In this document: positions 48,132-51,265 of the stretch, piece after piece | Layout: each line of letters begins with the position of its first letter | Numbering within the stretch: the first letter of the stretch is position 1 | Assembly (NCBI GenBank): GCA_963929865.1 | Contig: CAWVKK010000002.1 | Coordinates: forward strand, 1 to 51,265 | Reading direction: 5' to 3' | Length of the DNA stretch: 51,265 nucleotides | Source: JAGZHZ01 sp963929865 | GTDB lineage: Bacteria > Bacillota > Clostridia > Lachnospirales > Lachnospiraceae | Translations under genes and position numbers: made by a program | The notes under the pieces: model-generated | What the model was told of the DNA's origin: nothing | What the model saw: only the letters and a program-made list of their open reading frames with translations | Databases searched by the model: none

Positions 48132-49211
48132 ATGGATGGAAATAAGAAAAAAGGGAGAAAAACTGCCGGGAGCGTGATAAGAAATATTGTTTTACTGCTG
48201 GCGGTCGGAGTATTCTGCTTTGCGGGATACAACGTCATCGATATTGTACTTGAATATAAGCAGGGCACAGACGAGTATAAAGAGCTGGAGCAGTACGTAG
48301 ATATAGGAGACGAAGACGGCGGTCAGGAAAACGGCAAAACAGACGATGGGGAGGACCCAGCGCAGGAAGACGAAATCAATATGTATGAAACAAATATTGA
48401 CGAGTTTGGGACGGTTATCATTGGAGACATCATAGACAGCGAAGAGGAAGACCCAGAGGCACAGGCGGTGGTGAATGAAAATGAGACGACTCAGGCGGCT
48501 GAGGGAAGTACACGGACACAGTCTTCGGGATCGGCAGACAGAGATACTTCTGTGATTATGGAAGATGAAAACGGAAATGTTAAAATTATCGGAAAAATTG
48601 CAAGAGTAAAGAAAAGAGTTGACTTTGAGGAGCTTCAGGAGATAAACCCTGACATTATCGGATGGCTGTATGTGGAGGCGATCGATACGATCAACTACCC
48701 GATCGTACAGACGGATGACAACGCGTACTATCTGACTCACACCTTTAAAAAGACGGATAATGTTGCCGGATCGATTTTCCTGGACTGCGACACGAAGTCG
48801 AATTTTACAGACACAAACAGCGTAATCTACGGACATAACATGAAAAACGGTTCTATGTTCGGAAAGCTGAACCGCTTCTATGAAGAAGAAACGTATGAGG
48901 AAAGCAAATATTTCTGGGTGTACACACCGGATCTGTACTACAAATATGAAATTTTTTCATGCGCAGAGGTCGGAGCGATCAGCGAAAGCTATCAGAGACA
49001 GTTTGAGACGAAGAGCGGATATGAAGACTATCTGCACAGAATGCAGCAGAATTCTGTGATCAAGACCGATACGGAACTGACGGCGGGAGACAAGATTGTC
49101 ACACTGTCCACCTGTACGGCAAGCTCCGACGTGCGCTTCGTCGTTCAGGGAAAACTGGTCAGAGCTTATAAGATCGTAGATCTCGACGAGACAAAAACCA
49201 CAGAGAAATAA
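48132..49211 (+). CDS. class B sortase
   Basis: About 359 aa. Cytosolic basic lead, TM anchor (about 15-40), then an unusually long acidic linker (about 45-150), then a sortase domain with H235 in IYGHNM, C328 in TLSTCTASSD and R335 seven residues later, the class B triad. Class B enzymes normally anchor one or few NPQTN-like substrates (often haem or pilin proteins); no matching sorting signal is in the window. The ATG at 48132 follows GAGGAGG; the ATG at 48126 overlaps it. Terminator at 49222-49255. Confidence 0.93.
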   Translation: MDGNKKKGRKTAGSVIRNIVLLLAVGVFCFAGYNVIDIVLEYKQGTDEYKELEQYVDIGDEDGGQENGKTDDGEDPAQEDEINMYETNIDEFGTVIIGDIIDSEEEDPEAQAVVNENETTQAAEGSTRTQSSGSADRDTSVIMEDENGNVKIIGKIARVKKRVDFEELQEINPDIIGWLYVEAIDTINYPIVQTDDNAYYLTHTFKKTDNVAGSIFLDCDTKSNFTDTNSVIYGHNMKNGSMFGKLNRFYEEETYEESKYFWVYTPDLYYKYEIFSCAEVGAISESYQRQFETKSGYEDYLHRMQQNSVIKTDTELTAGDKIVTLSTCTASSDVRFVVQGKLVRAYKIVDLDETKTTEK

Positions 49212-49221
49212 CAAACAAACG

Positions 49222-49255
49222 GGGAGGGCTGAGATTTCTTTCAGCCTCCTTTTTG
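49222..49255 (+). terminator. Rho-independent terminator of the sortase gene
   Basis: GGAGGGCTGA pairs with TCAGCCTCC (one bulge), followed by TTTTT. Confidence 0.82.
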
Positions 49256-49317
49256 GCTTTACAAAAGAAAACAGAAAGCATAAAAAAAGATAGATGTTAG
49301 GAAAGAGGGGGATTTTT

Positions 49318-50043
49318 ATGAATCAGACGCAGCAGCTTCAGGAGTATATCGACCAGAGCAGGAGAATCGTATTTTTCGGCGGCGCCGGGGTGTCAACGGA
49401 GAGCGGAATTCCGGATTTCAGAAGCGTAGACGGACTGTATCATCAGAAGTATGACTATCCGCCGGAGACAATTTTAAGCCACACCTTTTTTGTGAATAAC
49501 ACGGAAGAGTTTTACCGTTTTTACCGGGACAAGATGCTCTGCCTCGACGCAGAGCCAAACGAGGCGCACAAAAAGCTTGCCGAGCTGGAGGCGGCGGGAA
49601 AGCTTTCCGCGGTGATCACGCAAAATATTGACGGGCTTCACCAGAAGGCGGGAAGCCGGAAGGTGCTGGAGCTGCATGGGAGCATTCACAGAAATTTCTG
49701 TCAGAAATGCAAGGCTTCCTACAGCGCGCAGTATATAAAAGACACGGAAGGCGTCCCAAAATGCGAAAAATGCGGAGGAATCATAAAGCCGGATGTGGTG
49801 CTGTACGAAGAGTTTCTCAACGACGAGGTGATGTCGGAGGCGGTTTACGAGATTGAGCACGCTGATCTGCTGATCATCGGCGGGACTTCCCTCGTGGTGT
49901 ATCCGGCTGCGGGGCTGATCCACTTCTATCGGGGGAAAAAGCGTATCCTGATCAACCGCTCAGCCACCTCGCAGGACCGGAGCGCCGATCTGATCATCAA
50001 GGAGAGAATCGGAGAGGTTTTAAGAGAGATCAAGGTAAGATAA
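49318..50043 (+). CDS. Sir2-family NAD-dependent protein deacylase
   Basis: 241 aa. Removes acyl groups from lysines using NAD. The NAD-binding GGAGVSTESGIPDFRS, TQNIDGLH, catalytic His in LHGSIHR, and the zinc site CQKC...CEKCGG are intact. The ATG at 49318 follows GAGGGGGA; an upstream ATG (49294) has no site. Which acyl group is removed cannot be told. It is followed closely by DUF951, and then by the rpsF promoter. Confidence 0.94.
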   Translation: MNQTQQLQEYIDQSRRIVFFGGAGVSTESGIPDFRSVDGLYHQKYDYPPETILSHTFFVNNTEEFYRFYRDKMLCLDAEPNEAHKKLAELEAAGKLSAVITQNIDGLHQKAGSRKVLELHGSIHRNFCQKCKASYSAQYIKDTEGVPKCEKCGGIIKPDVVLYEEFLNDEVMSEAVYEIEHADLLIIGGTSLVVYPAAGLIHFYRGKKRILINRSATSQDRSADLIIKERIGEVLREIKVR

Positions 50044-50060
50044 GTAAGGAAGAAAAGAAG

Positions 50061-50261
50061 ATGGAATATGAGATTGGAGATATCGTAAGACTGAAGAAAA
50101 AACACCCCTGCGGCAGCAGCGAATGGGAAGTCCTGCGCGTAGGCGCGGATTTCCGGCTCAGGTGTACGGGATGCGGTCATCAGATTATGATTGCGAGAAG
50201 ACTTGTGGAGAAAAATACGAAAGAAGTAAAGAAAAAGCTTGAAAATCAAGGAAATTTATGA
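50061..50261 (+). CDS. DUF951-family small protein
   Basis: 66 aa. YEIGDIVRLKKKHPCGSSEWEVLRVGADFRLRCTGCGHQIM is the DUF951 core, including a CTGC pair likely for a metal. Found in most Firmicutes close to rpsF-ssb-rpsR, but the function is unknown. AGAAAAGAAG precedes the ATG. Its 3' end holds the rpsF promoter. Confidence 0.88.
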   Translation: MEYEIGDIVRLKKKHPCGSSEWEVLRVGADFRLRCTGCGHQIMIARRLVEKNTKEVKKKLENQGNL

Positions 50262-50268
50262 TATAGTA
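50240..50268 (+). promoter_or_regulatory. promoter of the rpsF operon
   Basis: TTGAAA (50240-50245), a 17-bp spacer and TATAGT (50263-50268), located at the end of the DUF951 gene. Confidence 0.65.
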
Positions 50269-50301
50269 AACTTCCGTGATATACTATTAAAAGAATCCTT
50301 G

Positions 50302-50319
50302 CTCCTGGAAACAGGAGCC
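50302..50319 (+). promoter_or_regulatory. rpsF leader hairpin with GAAA tetraloop
   Basis: GCTCCTG and CAGGAGC form a 7-bp stem closed by GAAA, a GNRA loop, 13 bases before AAGGAGGTG. Firmicute rpsF leaders often carry an S6:S18-binding element; the diagnostic bulged CCGA is not clear here. Confidence 0.55.
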
Positions 50320-50346
50320 AGAAGTCCATAAGGAGGTGCAGATAGC

Positions 50347-50634
50347 ATGAATAAATATGAATTAGCAGTCGTTGTCAACGCAAAAATTGAAGATGAGGCA
50401 AGAAACGCAACGATCGAAAAGGTAAAAGAGTACATTACACGTTTTAACGGTACGATTACCAACGTCGATGATTGGGGCAAAAGAAAACTTGCTTACGAAA
50501 TTCAGAAAATGAGAGAAGGATACTATTACTTCATTCAGTTTGAAGCAGATCCTACATGCCCGGCAGAAATCGAAAGACGCGTGCGCATCATGGAAAATGT
50601 AATCAGATATTTATGCGTAAGACAGGATGCATAG
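50347..50634 (+). CDS. rpsF: 30S ribosomal protein S6
   Basis: 95 aa. Small-subunit platform protein that binds S18 and 16S rRNA. The start (NKYELAVVVNAKIEDEAR), the DWGKRKLAYEIQKMREGYY motif and the RVRIMENVIRYL close are typical. AAGGAGGTG precedes the ATG. First gene of rpsF-ssb-rpsR. Confidence 0.97.
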   Translation: MNKYELAVVVNAKIEDEARNATIEKVKEYITRFNGTITNVDDWGKRKLAYEIQKMREGYYYFIQFEADPTCPAEIERRVRIMENVIRYLCVRQDA

Positions 50635-50653
50635 ATAGAAAAGAGGAGATTGT

Positions 50654-51118
50654 ATGAACAAAGTCATTTTAATGGGGCGCTTGACAAGAGATCCTGATAT
50701 CCGTTACTCCGCCGGAGACAATGCAATGGCAGTGGCGCGCTATACGCTTGCGGTTGACAGAAGATTCCGCAGAGAAGGGGAAGCGACTGCCGACTTTATC
50801 AGCTGCGTGACATTTGGGAGAAGCGCAGAGTTCGCAGAAAAGTATCTGCGTCAGGGTACAAAGATTGCAATTACAGGAAGAATTCAGACGGGAAGCTATA
50901 CGAACCGCGAGGGTCAGAAAGTCTATACGACAGACGTCGTTGTAGAAGAACAGGAATTTGCAGAGAGCAAATCGGCAGCTTCCGGAGCAGGCTCAAGCTA
51001 TGAGGGAAGCGCGCAGTACCAGCAGCCGGCTTCCAGACCGACACCAAGCTCAGCCTCTATTGGAGATGGCTTTATGAACATACCGGATGGTATCGACGAA
51101 GAGTTACCATTTAAATAG
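50654..51118 (+). CDS. ssb: single-stranded DNA-binding protein
   Basis: 154 aa. OB-fold (1-105) with MNKVILMGRLTRDPDIRY and TRIQ-like GRIQTGSYTNREGQKVYTTDVVVEEQEF, then a flexible Ser/Gly/Pro/Gln linker and the acidic tip DGIDEELPFK that recruits replication proteins. AGAGGAG precedes the ATG. Between rpsF and rpsR, as in most Firmicutes. Confidence 0.97.
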   Translation: MNKVILMGRLTRDPDIRYSAGDNAMAVARYTLAVDRRFRREGEATADFISCVTFGRSAEFAEKYLRQGTKIAITGRIQTGSYTNREGQKVYTTDVVVEEQEFAESKSAASGAGSSYEGSAQYQQPASRPTPSSASIGDGFMNIPDGIDEELPFK

Positions 51119-51143
51119 AGATTGGTAGAAGGAGGTTATTGGC

Positions 51144-51265
51144 ATGGCTTACAATAAAAATGAGAAAGCAGATTCTCCAATGAAGAGAAGAGGCGGACGC
51201 AGAAGAAAGAAAGTTTGCGTATTCTGCGGAAAAGAAAACAATGAAATCGACTACAAAGATGTGAA
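51144..51265 (+). CDS. rpsR: 30S ribosomal protein S18 (partial, cut by window end)
   Basis: The first 40 codons are visible. MKRRGGRRRKKVCVFCGKE, with CxxC, fits the zinc-binding (C+) form of S18. AAGGAGGT precedes the ATG at 51144. Third gene of the rpsF-ssb-rpsR operon; it continues past the window. Confidence 0.93.
   Translation, partial: MAYNKNEKADSPMKRRGGRRRKKVCVFCGKENNEIDYKDV

Noticed and set aside
1..51265. CRISPR arrays, insertion sequences, prophage or tRNA genes
   Set aside because: No regularly spaced repeats, transposase or integrase motifs, or cloverleaf sequences were found by eye.

Overview
The window looks like core chromosome from a low-to-mid GC Clostridia, most probably a gut Lachnospiraceae-type Firmicute. 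Supporting signs are strong AGGAGG-type ribosome binding sites, sigma-A promoters, an S-box in front of metK, a CBS/DRTGG-type pyrophosphatase, class B sortase, YtvI/YwmB-type neighbours of the F-ATPase, and the rpsF-ssb-rpsR operon. No transposase, integrase, CRISPR array, tRNA or rRNA was seen.

Layout. 1-4288: a beta-CASP metallo-hydrolase behind a promoter with a palindromic operator, a convergent TSCPD protein, MTA/SAH nucleosidase and a small membrane protein. 4285-5825: pgi with its own promoter and a folded leader. 6131-10810: three exported proteins (GH3 glycosidase, CBM9-like protein, serine esterase). 11066-15969: a Lon-like AAA+ ATPase without protease domain, a D-2-hydroxyacid dehydrogenase, an HPr-like protein without the phospho-histidine, an orphan PTS IIC-type membrane protein and a corrinoid adenosyltransferase. 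16137-18254: an exported serpin and an exported three-SPOR protein. 18368-20868: an exported GH63 glycosidase. 21308-22246 (minus): an S1-domain protein. 22455-25712: cytidine deaminase, pyrophosphatase, flavin reductase, shikimate kinase. 25805-30407: murA, an FN3 surface protein, and metK under a SAM-I riboswitch. 30421-33384: a two-component system and a pseudouridine synthase.

33430-42080 holds a YtvI/AI-2E-type membrane protein followed by a complete F1Fo ATP synthase operon (I, a, c, b, delta, alpha, gamma, beta, epsilon) and a YwmB-like exported protein. The c subunit carries the complete residue set of sodium-binding c-rings (Q32, V63, E65, T66, T67, Y70), so the enzyme is inferred to be Na+-coupled. 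Its epsilon subunit lacks the C-terminal helical domain, and several subunits use non-AUG starts; atpA has no standard start at its conserved N terminus. 42205-51265: a small Arg/Cys-tailed protein, a methyltransferase with a large anchored propeller-like protein, asnS, sortase B, a sirtuin, DUF951, and rpsF-ssb-rpsR (cut by the window end).

The genes suggest a cell that exports glycan-degrading enzymes and a protease inhibitor and couples ATP synthesis to Na+. The most unusual items are the degenerate family members (AAA+ with Asn in Walker B, HPr-like without His, C39-like domain without His), the serpin/SPOR pair, and several folded leaders that match no RNA family I can name. All calls come from reading the sequence; no searches were run.
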